Assembly: GCA_013397455.1 (NCBI GenBank)
Contig: VYZB01000237.1
Coordinates: 226,701-290,700, forward strand
Reading direction: 5' to 3'
Source of the DNA: Crotophaga sulcirostris
Lineage: Eukaryota; Chordata; Aves; Cuculiformes; Crotophagidae
Length of the DNA: 64,000 nucleotides
Part shown: one piece after another, positions 1-12,738 of the stretch
Layout: each line of letters begins with the position of its first letter
How positions within the stretch are numbered: the first letter of the stretch is position 1
The notes under the pieces: model-generated
Database searches by the model: none
The model's input: the letters and a program-made list of their open reading frames with translations, nothing else
What the model was told of the DNA's origin: nothing
Position numbers and translations under genes: made by a program

Positions 1-368
1 GGAGAAAAGAAGACTGAGGGGAGATGTTATTGCTCTTTACAACTACTTGAAAGAAGGTGTAGTGAGACGGGAGTTAGTCTCTTTTCCCATGTAACAAGTG
101 ACAGGACAAGAGGAAACGGCCTCAAGTTGCACCAGGGGAGGTATAAACTTGATGTTTGGGGCTATTACTTCATCAAAACCATTGTCAAGAATTGGAAGAG
201 GTTGCCCAGGAAAGCAGTTGAGACACCATCTCTAAAGATGTTCAGAAAACAAATAGATATGGTGCTTAGGGACATGGTTCTGTAGTGGACTTGACAGTGT
301 TAGGTTTATGGTTGGGCTTGATAACCTTAAGGGTCTTTTCCAACTTAAATGATTCTGTAATTCTGTAG
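1..368 (+). mobile_element. CR1 LINE, 3' fragment
   Basis: This is the 3' end of a CR1 retrotransposon in sense orientation, cut by the window edge. It covers the C-terminal coding part of ORF2 (text typical of the conserved GGAGAAAAGAAGACTGAGGG and CACCAGGGGAGG blocks) and the short 3' UTR with the 'gttgggcttgataacctta' stretch. It closes at 350-368 with two copies of the GATTCTGTA-type octamer that ends avian CR1 copies. Frameshifts and stops break the reading frame, so the copy is dead. The octamer is the most diagnostic part. Confidence 0.93.
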
Positions 369-3300
369 AAGAACAAAGATATCTAATTTAAAAATCATAT
401 TAAAGAATGTCTCTGGTTTTCTGCTCCACAAGTGAAGAAGCTACAGCCTAGTTAAAGACTGAATGAAACTTGAAGTATCTTTTCAGCATGTTTTGAAATA
501 AATTTCCTCAGTTTCTTGGGACAGTTATCCATTCTTTTTCCTACCTCTGTGTCTCCTAAGCTAAAGGAAAGTCACAATAACCCAATTAGTTATTAAAAAG
601 ACCAGTACTGCAAGTGACTGCATTTTATAGTGAAGTAGTTATGACAGTGTTAAGCATCATAAACAAAAGAACACACTAACGCTGTCCTTGGCAATGGGAA
701 AAAAAGGCAAAACATGGAATTCATTATCTTTCTCCTGGGGCAAGCAATGTTAATGTATCTGTCAATCATTTTAAAACTATGACCACTGTACAGTCTCCCT
801 AGGCAAATTTTTAATTTATATGCAATTTTATTACAAATGTACTTTCCATATCTTACATAAATAAGTTGCTAAAATCTCCCAAGATTTTTAACAAATTGCA
901 GAAAATATATTTTATTAATAATTGTGTTGTAATTTAATTATTCTACTTGTGATCAGGTCATAGTTTTTGCTGTATTCCCTTAGGGAACTAATGCTGTAGA
1001 AACTCTAAGTAAATTAGTTTAAATGAAAACAAATTAACAGTGAATCATGCAAACTGACCTTTACCCGTTAGTTGTAATGCAAGAGAGTTAGCTGTAAGTC
1101 AGTAAATACTAGAGGATAAATGATTAATTTAAGCTTTATTCACATTAATATGAAGCAAATTTTAATTCAACAAAATATCTAGCATAGATTTCCTTGTATG
1201 AGTATTATGTGTGAAAAGGAGACATATGAAAGTCAAGCAGTGGAAGACGAGATTGTACTAGAAAGTTTGTAACAAATACAAGGTAGAAAAAACCTGCCAT
1301 ATGCAAGTTCGCACATTCATATATGATCTCTAGGGAGCACAAATACACACATCTAAGACTTCTATTCACAGACAATCCACGATTATGTTAAAATAACACC
1401 TTTTATTAACTAACTACTATTACTGTCAGGCACGTTGTGCCTACTCTGTCAAAGGCAGCAGACCCTAAAAATCACAGGCATTTTTTGCCCCTAGAAGCTG
1501 TGGGTCCTAGATGTGGCAGAGAGACAATGTGGGCAAGTGTTTGCTGGTTAACTGTCATCCAATGAATTGTGTCTCAGGATTACACTAACAGTTATCAGTG
1601 GTACATGAAGAATACAGGAAAATTTTAGATACTGGGTAGATGCCCCTTTGAAAAGCAAAAAAAGTCATGCCTTGTGAAGATGGTAAGGATGTTTATAACA
1701 GAGATGGAGAAGAGAAAAGCACAGAGACATTTAAATAATAAAAAATGTAAGCCGTGTTCACTATAGCTTATTAATGTTCTGTATTAATAACTTTATGAGA
1801 TTCCTAGAGTGGAAGACATGAGTCTGGACTGCAGCGAGTGGCGTTAGCTGGGATTTGGCTGAAAGCAGGGCTGAAGCTCAGCAGTTTTAGATTGAAGTTT
1901 TTGACACAGCTAAACAAATAAGACCATCTTTTCTTGTCCTATCTTCCTGTGAAAAGAGGACAAAGGCATCTCTTTTTCTGCTTAGATGAGTTACAAAAAT
2001 ACTAGTTCTATGGAACATTAGCTTTTGATGTTCTATGCTTGCATAGTGCTCTGCAAGTCAGAGACCTGAATATGAAGAAGATACATAGGTGCTATGATAA
2101 ATAACAAACAAACAGTAATAGCAGAAAGAATAATGATAATGTAATACCAAAAAAGTATTTTCTTCTAGGATTTAGGAGAGAGTGTAACTTCATACCTGTC
2201 AGTAGAGAAGACTGTTTTTCATAATAAATAACTCTGTTGTAATGAAAATTTGCCCTTGTGCCAGGTAAATTTTCTTCTGTGCTACTCGATGTGCTGCTTT
2301 AATCTATTAGGCTGGCAATTCTGAGTAAATTTATAATGTTCCTGAGAGAACTGATTTGTTATTGAAACACACTTAAGACTTCCTTTTCTGTGATTTGGGG
2401 ATTACAAGGTGTTCCCAGAAATGTGGCAGGGCATAATTCTTAATAAAATAAGACAAGATATTTCTTTCTTTTTTTCTAGCCTATGCATTTCTGCTGCTGG
2501 TATAGTCAGGATAAGTTGTTCTCTTAGACCCATATGTCCATACCACTGACATTTTCACTGTTTTTTCTAGGGAGACTTCCATGCCATTTTTATTTTCCAC
2601 CTGATGATGACTTATCAGTTTTTCATCTGGTATTGCCTTTTTCATGTTTGACTGATGCTCATAACCTCCACAGATCTCTTAAGTAAGATGTCTGGTTGGT
2701 TACAATATATAGATTTCAATAGAACACACATCATTGTGTCATTCCCTAAAAATTAATGCTGATTAATCTGGTCATATTTGCATGTCTAACTCTTATTTTA
2801 TGTATAATTCTAAGAATAGATTTTCAGAGTAACTGAGAAAATCTGCTGTTCATTTCCTCTAGAATACTCATTATATGAGACTCGAGGTCCAAAGAAATGT
2901 ATTTATTGGATTACATCAAAAAGGAGTGGCTGTTTAAATCATCTTCTGTTTAACGACTGAGAATTTTTGAGTTCATCCCATACCAAGACAGAAGCATACT
3001 TCCCTTTGTGTTCTTTTAATCAATGACAGAGAATAAGCATTTTAATATCAGAAGCTTTAGAAATGTCTTGTGTATGTCCAGACCACACCTGTGGCTATGC
3101 AGCCTTTCAGTTGTGCTTCTTTGGACAAAGAAGTACACTATATATTCTTTTTGCACCTTCATTCACACACGTGCACAGGACATCCACACAGTGTACATAA
3201 AAAAGGTACCTTATAAAAACCTTGGCCTGGAAAAGTATGTCTGAACAGCAGCCTTTTGTTCATGATAAAATTGAGAGCTGATCGGTCAAATATGTCAAGT

Positions 3301-4440
3301 GCTTGGGCCTGTTTTGTCCATTATGAAGTCTGCGCTGAGAATAATTTGGATGGTCTGAAAGTTGTCTATACTCAGTGGTTCTAGGATTCATTTAAGAGAC
3401 AATATTTTTCGCAGACAAAACAGGTCCAGGAATTTCCTTACTGACATGTCAGCTGTAATGCCTTGCTTATTATTGGTCACTTACACTCACCATTAGGTTT
3501 CAGCTGCTTTGATGAAGGAACAGAGATATCATAACAGGTCTATCATAGTTTTGTCTTTAATTGAAAGCTTGCTCTGTAGTACATTTTATGTGCTTCAAGT
3601 ATGTGGAAAGCATAATTTCATGGTTCCTGAGACTCCATAAAACCCAAACAGAATAAATTCCTCCAAACAGCTGAATATATTTATGTTAGGCAGATCAAGT
3701 CACTGCTTCATTTTTTATCTGCCTAAGACATTGCAGTGAGATATTTTCCAAGATGACTAACCAAACTATGAGAGATAATGCTTACTTTTTCCTCCTCTGA
3801 TTGTCCACAAGACATTTTCATAAGATTGACTGTATGAACTTGTTTGCTAACTTTTTTTCTTCTAACAGCTCTAACCTCAACACTACTTCTCCTAGATTGC
3901 ATAATGTCAAACAGGTCTCATACATATAAAAATCCATCAGTAGCAATTAATCTTTACCAATGTACTTCAAAATGGTCTAAAGTAATGCTAGATGACAGCA
4001 GGGAAATTTTGAGAGTAAAATTAAACAAAAATTGGGGTAGACGGTGTTCAAACTAGAGAATCTGATTCCTTATTCCCTTTCCTTGCTGAAAATATATTAT
4101 TACTCTCATAAAATTATTAACTGCATCTACAGCATTTCTATTTCTTTAGTTATAGTGATATCTCCAAAAATACAGCCTATACTTGTGTGAGTTAAATTCA
4201 TTATCATTAAGCTAAATGCCCTTCCTTTCTGTACTCCATATTTTCCAACTGCCATGCCCATATATTCCCTTAAAATCTATTTATTGTTGTTGTAGAAGCC
4301 TAAATACAGCCTGAACAAATAATTGGATATCTGTCCCAGTTTTACAGATAACCTGCCAGACTAAGGTTTAATTAATTTCATGTGAATCCCAGCAGCATTT
4401 TTCCACTTGAATTCCTAAGTTGGAAAGACATCTCTCTCAA
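369..4440. other. AT-rich non-coding DNA, nothing recognised
   Basis: About 4 kb with no repeat or gene that I recognise. Short open frames at 3023-3244 and 3844-4056 have no protein-like composition and look like chance. A match to a splice donor at 3485-3490 on the minus strand has no open exon next to it. Confidence 0.6.
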
Positions 4441-4690
4441 ATACTGGCTGTCTATCAGGGTGCAGGGAGGGCTGGTGGATCGCCTTGGGCTGGATTTCGG
4501 GATTTAGAGGTGTTACCTATGTGGTAGGTGGGGACTGATGGCCCAGCTGAGTTCAAATGGGTACTGAGTTATGGGCAGGAGTGGGATGAAGGCTCAGGAA
4601 AGTTTCTAGGGGAAGCTGGACCACAAAGGTCTAAATAAAAGGTCCGATTTATTCGACTACTGTTGTCCCCCAGTGACTAGAACATACCTC
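4441..4690. other. GC-richer block, unassigned
   Basis: About 250 bp visibly richer in G than its flanks, holding an AATAAA at 4634-4639. It does not match CR1 or the LTR types found elsewhere in the window. It could be an old LTR or SINE fragment, or an exon of a non-coding transcript. A minus-strand donor match (GAG then GTATGT, near 4682-4690) lies at its right edge. Confidence 0.3.
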
Positions 4691-5838
4691 AAAAATGGAA
4701 GAATTAGTGTTACTCTCCTTTCTGGCAGCAGGATTTTTAGACTGATTTCCTGAGAGCACTAAACTGCATTGTGTTTTCAAGTGTAGACTCTCTAACTGAT
4801 CTAATGGCATCCACAGAACTAGGCACCATGGTTCTGCCAATGGTTCTTTCAGTTATGCTGATTTTTCCCTTTGTTAAAGGTAAACAGTGAATTAACCCTG
4901 AATTTCTTAATAGTTCTGGGAACAAAACCAAATAATTTTCATAGATTCAGCTTTTCCTTAGAAAGTCCATCAAGTCTTAATTCTATTCTTTTGTATCTTA
5001 ACAATGGAATACAATAGAAATATATCTTGTATTCAGGTGTCATAATCAAGTTTCAATATATTTGACTCAAGAAGGCTCAGAAACCTCTAATAAATATTTT
5101 CAAGTTCTCACTGCAAATGAATGAAAGGCAAGGGAACTAACCCTGACACCAATGATTAATGAATCCACATCTAGAAGGAAATAAAACATTTTATTTTCTT
5201 CTCATTTTTTCTTAGACACGTAAATAGGTTAATCATATTTGAATTATTCATAAATTAATGATTAAACAATATAATTATATAATAGGATAAATAATGGACT
5301 TTTCCTGAATGTTTGTATGACTGATATGTATATGATGGGTATCTTGCTTAGAAAAAAGCTGAAAATGAAATATGAGCAATTTTTGCAGCTTATTAAAGCA
5401 TTCTAAAAATAACCTGTATCTTCACTATTTTTTGTTAATTCTTTCTCGTTTTCTTTATTTCCTACAAACAACTTCACCTGGTGACTGAAAACCCATGCCC
5501 AAAGTAAAGAAAAATGTTATAGTTATTTTCTTTTAAGATAATACAATTTTCATGTTAACACTCCAAAGTTATACAGGAAAATAACTATTGTCTCAATCTG
5601 AATTCGTATCTATTGTTATAAAATTGCATTACTACTCTTTTCTGTAATGATCACATTGACTCTGGGTAGGGAGAAATTCATCTTTTTCTATTTTTGTCAG
5701 TCTAAAGGCTTCACTAGTTTATGTCAGAAGAATGTAAATAAATGTCAGACAATGAGGGGTTGTGCAAAATAAAAAGTCATTTTTATGTCAGCTTTCATTT
5801 TCTTTCAACCTTTCATTATATTTACATGTCTCTGTTAT
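4691..5838. other. AT-rich non-coding DNA
   Basis: No gene or repeat recognised. Overlapping minus-strand open frames at 4649-4840 and 4737-4931 are short and unassigned. Confidence 0.55.
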
Positions 5839-5928
5839 TTCATAGAATCATAGCTTGGTTTGGGTTGAAAGGGATTGTTAAAGATTGTCTAGTTCCAGCC
5901 TCACTGCTGTGGGCAGGGGCATCTCTCA

Positions 5929-6282
5929 CTAGCTCAGGTTGTTCAAAGTCTTATCCAACTTGACCCTGAACACTTCCAGGGACGGGGCACCTACAGTTTC
6001 TCTGGGCAACCTGTTTTGACGTCTTGCCACCATCATTGTAAAAAAATTCTCTCTCATATCTAGTCTGAATCTACTCTTTTTTAGTTTAAAACCATTACCC
6101 CTTGTCCTATCACAACAGGCTCTACTAAAAAGTTTGTCCCTACGTTTCTTATGAACCCCCTTTAAGTACTGAAAGGATGCAATAAGATCTCCCCAGGGCC
6201 TTCTCTTCTCCAGGTTGATCAACCCCAACTTTCTTAGCCTTTCTTTACAGCAGAGGTGTTCCATCCCTCTGAAGATTTTCAT
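5929..6282 (-). pseudogene. CR1 ORF2 C-terminal region, remnant frame
   Basis: A 117-codon open piece of the CR1 ORF2 polyprotein downstream of the RT catalytic core. It contains the block readable as CKERLRKLGLINLEKRRPWG and the later FKLKKSRFRLDMRENFF block, both typical of the CR1 C-terminus. It is an island in a broken ORF, not a gene of its own. Confidence 0.85.
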
Positions 6283-6737
6283 GGTCCTCCTCTGGACCTA
6301 CTCTAACAAGTCCATGTCTTTCTTGTGCTGGGGGCCGTAGACCTGAATGTAGCTTTTGGTGTGTCCCGGGATATTACTTGCTTTCTGGGCTGCAAGAGAC
6401 ATTGCTATCTATTTTTTCATCTACCAATATCCTCAAGTCCTTTTCCGCAGTGCTTCTCTCAATTCACTCATCACCCCCTCTGTACTGATACTGGTGACTG
6501 CCCTGACCCAGATGTGGGACCTTGCACTTGGCCTTGTTGAACTTCATGAGGTTCACATGGGCTCACTTTTCAAACCTGTCAAGGTCCCTCTTGATGGCAT
6601 TCTGTCCCTCAGGCGTATCAACCACACCATTCAGCTTGGTGTTGTCTGCAAACTTCCTAAGGGTTCAGTTTTTAAGTCATTAATAAAGATATTGAGCACT
6701 TCTGGTCCCACTACAGACCCCTGTGGGACAACACATG

Positions 6738-7052
6738 TTACTGATCTCTATTCGGACATAAAGTCATTGACTGCAACTCTTTGGATGCAGTCATCCAACT
6801 GATCCATGGAGCAGTACATCCATCCGGTCTATATCTCTCCAATTTAGAGAAAAGAATGTTGTGGTGGACCATGTCAAAGGCCTTACAGAAATCAAGATAG
6901 ATAACAACAGTTGCTAATCCCTTATCCGCTAAGGCAGTCACTTCATCAGAGAAGACCACGAGACTAGTCAGGCATAATTTGTCCTTCGTGAAGTCATGTT
7001 GGCTATCTCTAATCCACTTTCTGCCATTCTTATGCCTTGACATAGCTTCCAA
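6738..7052 (-). pseudogene. CR1 reverse transcriptase remnant
   Basis: A 104-codon frame that includes the SQHDFTKDKLCLTSLV and YLDFCKAFDMVHHNIL blocks, i.e. RT palm motif A of the CR1 clade. It is disconnected by frameshifts from the linker at 7306-7632 and from the C-terminal piece at 5929-6282. Confidence 0.85.
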
Positions 7053-8276
7053 GCAGATTTATTCCATTATTTTACTGGGCAAAGAGGGGATGTTGACTGG
7101 TTGGTAAGTCCCAGGGTGCTCCTTTTTACCCCATTTAAAAATAGGCATGATATTTCGCTTTTTTCCAGTCACTGGGAACCTTGCCTGATTGCTGTGACTT
7201 TTAAAATATGATGGAAAGCTACTTAGTGAATACATCTGCCAATTCCCTCAGGATGCATCTCATCAAGTCCCATGGACTTGTCTATGTTCAGGTTCCTCAG
7301 ATGGTTCAGATTTGATATTCTCCCGTGATGACTGGGATTTCATTTCCCCAATTCCTGCCTTGAGATTCAGGGACTTGAGAGATGTAGGAAGAGGAGAGAT
7401 ATGGGAAGAGATGTGGGGAGACATGTGGGGAGAAATGCATCCTGATGGAAACAAAAAAGTTGTTGTGTACCTCAGCCTTCTTCATGTCAGACGTCAACAT
7501 CTCTCTTGACACTAAGTCAGCCAGAGAGGATTCTCCTTCCTCTTCTAGAAAGGTGGATCCCATCTCTTCCCAATAATCTGTATTCATTGAAGAATGTTGC
7601 CCACTGCTAGCACTCTCCGCTTTCTTTTGCACCTTCAGTTTTCCCTGTGAGTCTTGCTTATTGTCTTAATCCACTGCCATGACTTTGAATCTTTTGCTGG
7701 TTGGTACATAATAGAGTGAAGTGATATCCTGTTGCCATGAGCTACTGGCGACCCCGATGCCTCATTCTCCAAAGTTGTCCTGTTTGCTATTGACGCTCTC
7801 TGCCTGGCAGTCCTTGCAGGTCAGTGCGACAGGACTCTAATATTTCTTGCACTGCCTCAAATAATATTGTAGTTCTTTTTCTTTCTCCCTAATACACATA
7901 ATCTGCTGACTTCCTCCTGCAACTCCTCCACCTACTGCCTGAGTGACTCCACCAGAGCACAACTTGCACTGATGGAGCTTCCACCCTCCGCCACCCAGGA
8001 GTGTGGGGTATAGAGTTCCTAGCCCTCCACAAGAACAGCAGCTTCCTTGATAGAGATTGCCAATGCCACCCAGTTGTCCCTTGCCTCTCCATATTACCTG
8101 CTTTCTCGTCCCTCTGTACACTCAACTCAAGGGTACTGATGGGCCAGAAAACCCCTCAAATGCTCTTATCAGCATGTGACAACAACTGTTGCTGCCACTA
8201 CTTGTGTTGGCTTCCCCACACAATAACCTGTGTATTTCACAGCTTATTAACATTAATGCAGCTGATAGACAGCATA

Positions 8277-8527
8277 GAGAGCAGCAGGCGCTGATCTCTT
8301 CTTGGTAGTGACCAATGACAGGACTCAAGGGACTAACAGGAAGATGTGTCAGGGGAGGTTTCGGTTAAATATTAGGAAGACGTTCTTCTACCGCAGAGTG
8401 ATGGAGCACTGGAACAGGTTTGCCAGCGAAGCAGTCACGGTGCCAAGCCTAACAATATTCAAGAAACATTTGGACAATGCCCTCAGACACATTGTGTGAA
8501 TGTTACGATTGTCCTAGGTAGGGACAG
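8277..8527 (+). mobile_element. CR1 LINE, 3' fragment of a second subfamily
   Basis: A plus-strand CR1 piece. The frame at 8302-8499 reads as the ORF2 C-terminus (CQGRFRLNIRKTFFYRRVME, then HLDNALRHIV). It differs in subfamily from the minus-strand element to its left. It stops just after the 'gtcctaggtagggacag' stretch, before the usual 3' octamers, so both ends are truncated. Its left end meets the 5' side of the minus-strand CR1. Confidence 0.88.
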
Positions 8528-8919
8528 CATCTTATACTCAAAACAAAACTTGTGAGAATGAAGCAAATGCTTGTCCCATTTTTATAAAATTTGTTTGGTT
8601 ACTTTCTCATTTTCCTCAGGAATGAGGAGATGGATTCAGCAGAGGATGTTTAATTTATATGTAATTTCATATCCCACCACTCTGCGCATCTGTCAGAGTT
8701 TTCATTCAGTTAAGATATAGTTATCCTTATCTCTTTAGGAAAAATGTTAAGAACAACCACCTTTCATGAGAAATTATTGATTATGGAAATGCTAAGCCTT
8801 GTACTAAGGTTATGAAGAAAACTGTCCATGATACTATAATTTAAATATGTCAAATGTCTCTGTATCTGAGAATAATTTTTAAGGTTCTGGGGGAGCTATA
8901 GAATCCAACAACTAAACTG
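8528..8919. other. AT-rich non-coding DNA
   Basis: Nothing recognised between the CR1 fragment and the pyrimidine tract. Confidence 0.55.
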
Positions 8920-9009
8920 TTTTTTTCTACTTTTTTTTTCTTTTTTTTTTCTTTTTTTCTTTTTTTTTCTTTTTTTTTTCTTTTTTTCTTTTTTTTTCTT
9001 TTTTTTTCC
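8920..9009. repeat. T-rich pyrimidine tract, (T7-10 C)n
   Basis: About 90 bp made almost only of runs of 7 to 11 T separated by single C. It is a low-complexity simple repeat of variable period. On the minus strand it is a polyA/G tract. No retroposon body that could have donated a poly(A) tail is visible on either side. Confidence 0.95.
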
Positions 9010-12000
9010 TGAAGGCAAGTATGATATCCTATGTTTATATATTTATATTATGTTTCTATAGCATAGAAAATTATGCTCAGGTTTAAAGTTTAAGGAAGTT
9101 TAAACACTGTAGATGAAAAATGAACATGATAATTCATTTGCTAGTTCCATATGGAGAAATTCTCAAATTCTCTAAGTGAACTCCATTTTACCTTCTTCCC
9201 TTTCAGATGGTACTATCCTTAGCAGATGCAAAGGACAACATCAGCTTGTGGTTGACCATAATTTTATTAAGGAATATTGTTGTGAAATTCTGTCCTCAAC
9301 TGACCTGGAATAGTTCTATTTTTGCTGTAATTACGCTTTCAGTTTCTTTCCATTGACATCTGTCAGATAGAAGGAGTTATTTCTTTAAGGTGGCTATCTT
9401 GAACATGTGGACAACTGAATGACTTGACCTATGAAACCTGAAAAGTGATATAAAAGGCCCTCTTGTAGATGTTGGGACATAATCTTACTTCTAGATATTT
9501 AACTGTGAAATGTAGAGGGAATTTTACGGAAAATTGATAATGAGGATATCTGAAAACTTAAATTAAACTCCTTGCTTACAGCATTTTAGTCAGCTAACAT
9601 AATCAGTCTAATACTACCATACTTAATGGACTAATGTTGATTTATAACATCTCCAAAGAAAAAAGTCTTGAGAAACTAAAAGATTTATTCAAAATGTGTG
9701 GTTGATAAAGTAGCTAAAATGTTCTACACAATAACAAATGCCTCCAGTACCCAAAAAGAAAACAATTATGTTATTAAAAGTGTTTCAACTACAAGTCTAC
9801 AAAAACTGTATCGAACCATGAAACTCATCTTAGTGGTTCTATTTTTTCTTTCCTAAACTATTCCATGAAAATCAGCAAATTTCAGTACAAGGGGGAAAAA
9901 AAAAAAGAAGTACAGAATAAGTAGTCATAACTACAATATGTTGATTGATATTTCATTTGTAGAAATGTGAATTATTTTTCTATTTTAACTTAACTGTATT
10001 TAAAAATTGCAATTTTGTGAAAAATTACCATGACATTTTTCTCACCCATAGTATTGTGTTTCATGTCATATCAAAACATGTAAAATTATATTTTACTGAA
10101 ATCCCAAAGAAATGAAAAAATAAAATAAAATCTACCAATGGAATTGCCATAGTAATCTTTCAATAATTTTTATGCAGAGCTTCTTATCTGATAATAAAAA
10201 TGTCATCGAGAGAGCAAGTTAACTGAGAGACCTGCAAAACTAAGTGGTTCCAAGGTGAAACTGAAAATGAGATGAGGTGTTTATCAGATAAAAGGCGCCT
10301 ACATTTCTGCTTATAAATGTATTGCACAAGTATAAATTTATAAAATAAGAACTTAAGGACTGATTTTTAAGAGTGATCAATCTTTTTGTAAACATGCTGT
10401 GCAAAGGTACTTTGACATCATGCAAATCCTTTAAATGTTAGAAGGAAGTACTGGGAAATTCCCACATCACAATTTTTAACTCAACTGAGAGACAAGCAGA
10501 CAGGATTCAGAAACCTTTTCTTATTCATTTTTATGTGTCTAAAGAATAGTTTGATGTGGAGGAACACAACTGGTGGAATAAATGATGATATGATAAGATC
10601 ACTCAAATGGACTGTGGAGAAAGAGACTCTGAATTAGAGAATACAAAACCTTGTTCTTTGTTCCTGTATGTTCTAAAGGAATATCAGAACCATTGCCTTG
10701 ATTACTTTTTACCAAATTTTAGCCTGAAAACTTATCCAAAGATTTATTTATTTGTAGGTATACTTTTATATGTATATGTAAACATGCTTCCACAGAAATA
10801 TCTATTTTATTAAATAATAATAAAAAACACGTTCCATGAATCCTACCCTATTTCCTGAACTAAAACTGCCATTAAATCTAGAAAATTTTCTCAAGAAAAA
10901 ATAGATAAAGAAATGGATGCTGAATCTCTGGACATATTAATCCTGCCGTTCTTCTTGTTTCTAGCCCTGGGCTCTTTGTAATGTGAACATGCTTGCTTCC
11001 AGGCAATTTACACTGATTAAAGTCTGAATGTGCTAAGCAGCCTCTTCCACTAGTACTCTTGAGATCTAAATTGTTAATGCAAAAAAAAAAAAAATCAATA
11101 ATGAAAGTAGTCTGAAATAAGCAACATAATTGTATTTCATATGAAATTTGATTTACATCTTTAATGAAAGAAGAATTTGAGAGGTTTAAATTAGTCATGG
11201 ATTTTTGTGTGTGTTGAAAATTGCATCAAAAATTTAAATTGACTGGAACACCTGGGGCTAAATCTACAGGACAGAAGTGTCATGGTACTTAGCAACGCAG
11301 CGAGTATTTAAGCTAGATACAGGGGACTTTGTCAAATGCTTGGGGACAGTCACATAAAAGAACTAATAGCAAACATAGTATTGAATGAATAGCGACTGAC
11401 ATAGATTATAAAAAATACCAAGTGGAGGACCTTGGCTCAGCTTGTGACACTCTTGTGGATATATATGACTCATTCTACAGAGCAGAGAGGCAAATATCTT
11501 CAAGTGAGACGTGAAGTTCCCAGTTAGAATGAGACATCACCAGCACAATAGGTCAGTGTGCTAGACTTACTGCAGGTATGCTGCTTGGTTCCACTATATG
11601 CTCAGAAGAGTCTCACTTAATTGTGTGCCCTGAGTGCAACCAGGGAGTTATGTCTTTAGATGTAAAGTAGAGTTTCCCTGCAAATAACTTAAAATAGATT
11701 GAGGAAAAACAATTGTCTCTAACCAAGACACAAAAATACAAAAACTCTTCTTTCTTTAATCGTGTGTTTCAACAGCTTCATGTTAAGGAGCAAGGCAAGG
11801 ACAGAAACGAGAAATGAGGATAAACACCTCTTCTACCTACAAAGATCTGAAATCATATATCTTCTGTAAATACTTTTATTACTGCGCTCTAAGGAATTCT
11901 GAATACCTTCCTAAAGATAACTCCATGTTACATGCAATAGTTCAATACTCATCGGACCAGAGAATATGAACACGATTTTAAACTACATTCAAGAAAATCA

Positions 12001-12738
12001 CTTGGGAATACTCTGGTTCTACGTCTGGTCCCTCCTTCATTAAATACTTCAGATAAAAATACAGGCCTTTGAAATCAGATATGAGGTTCAGGTTTACCTC
12101 TCTTAGACAAATGTTCTATTGATCAGGTTAAAAGAGTGCATGCTCGTTCTTTGGCCTGCTGAACAAATACAGGTATACTACCTTGGTTTACCTATAAAGA
12201 GCAAACTTAAAATGTTTCAGGTGTAGTAAGGAATGAATGGAGGTGTCTTACATCCTAAATCCTTACATCAATGTCCTAACCTTGAGATGTTGTTCCGTTA
12301 AAATTTCTCCTGCCTAAAAAATGACTACCTCTTTTTTTTTTTTATTTTGAACAAAAAAGGAATCATTTAAACCTAACAGAAAGGCACTAAAAAGGGTGTG
12401 GAAATATATTATTTACTTAGTCTTTCTTAGTTCTTAGATTAATGCGAGTATCCTAATGTAGAATGAATTAAGGAGTGACTGAATTAGATGGGAGACACTC
12501 TCTGGTTCCTCTCAGAGAGGAAAATAATTCCAGGCTCCCACATCCTACATTAAGTTTTATATGCTCAGGTTTTGGGTTACATGGGACTTGACTACCTTTT
12601 GCTGTTGTGCTCTGGTGAAGATCTATTTAAATTATTATTTGACTTTAAGCATACTTAAAAAATCACCCCATATTTTATTGCAGTTATGAAGGTTTAATTA
12701 TTAAGTTATAGAAAAGTAAAGTAGACAAAACTTCACCT
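9010..12738. other. AT-rich non-coding DNA
   Basis: No gene or known repeat recognised over 3.7 kb. Short homopolymer runs occur (A-run near 11082, T-run near 12332). Open frames at 10607-10813 and 10878-11198 have low-complexity composition and look like chance. Confidence 0.55.

Larger units (their letters stand above)
5839..8270 (-). mobile_element. CR1 LINE, 2.4 kb, internally deleted and dead
   Basis: Reading the minus strand from 8270 down to 5839 gives ORF1, then ORF2, then the 3' end. The copy ends at 5839-5855 in the reverse complement of the CTATGATTCTATG terminus. ORF1 is represented by a coiled-coil stretch (VEELQEEVSRL, about 7900-7950) in a broken frame. The ORF2 linker appears at about 7306-7632 (AEVHNNFF-like). 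The reverse transcriptase lies at about 6738-7052, with motif A readable as LDFCKAFD (6866-6899). The catalytic FADD box reads FADN at 6641-6652. The C-terminal part is at 5929-6282. I cannot see the endonuclease domain, which should lie between ORF1 and the RT linker. Full CR1 elements are about 4.5 kb, so roughly half is missing. Many stops and frameshifts are present. Confidence 0.93.

Noticed and set aside
6356..6802. 148-codon plus-strand frame
   Set aside because: It is antisense to the minus-strand CR1 reverse transcriptase region.
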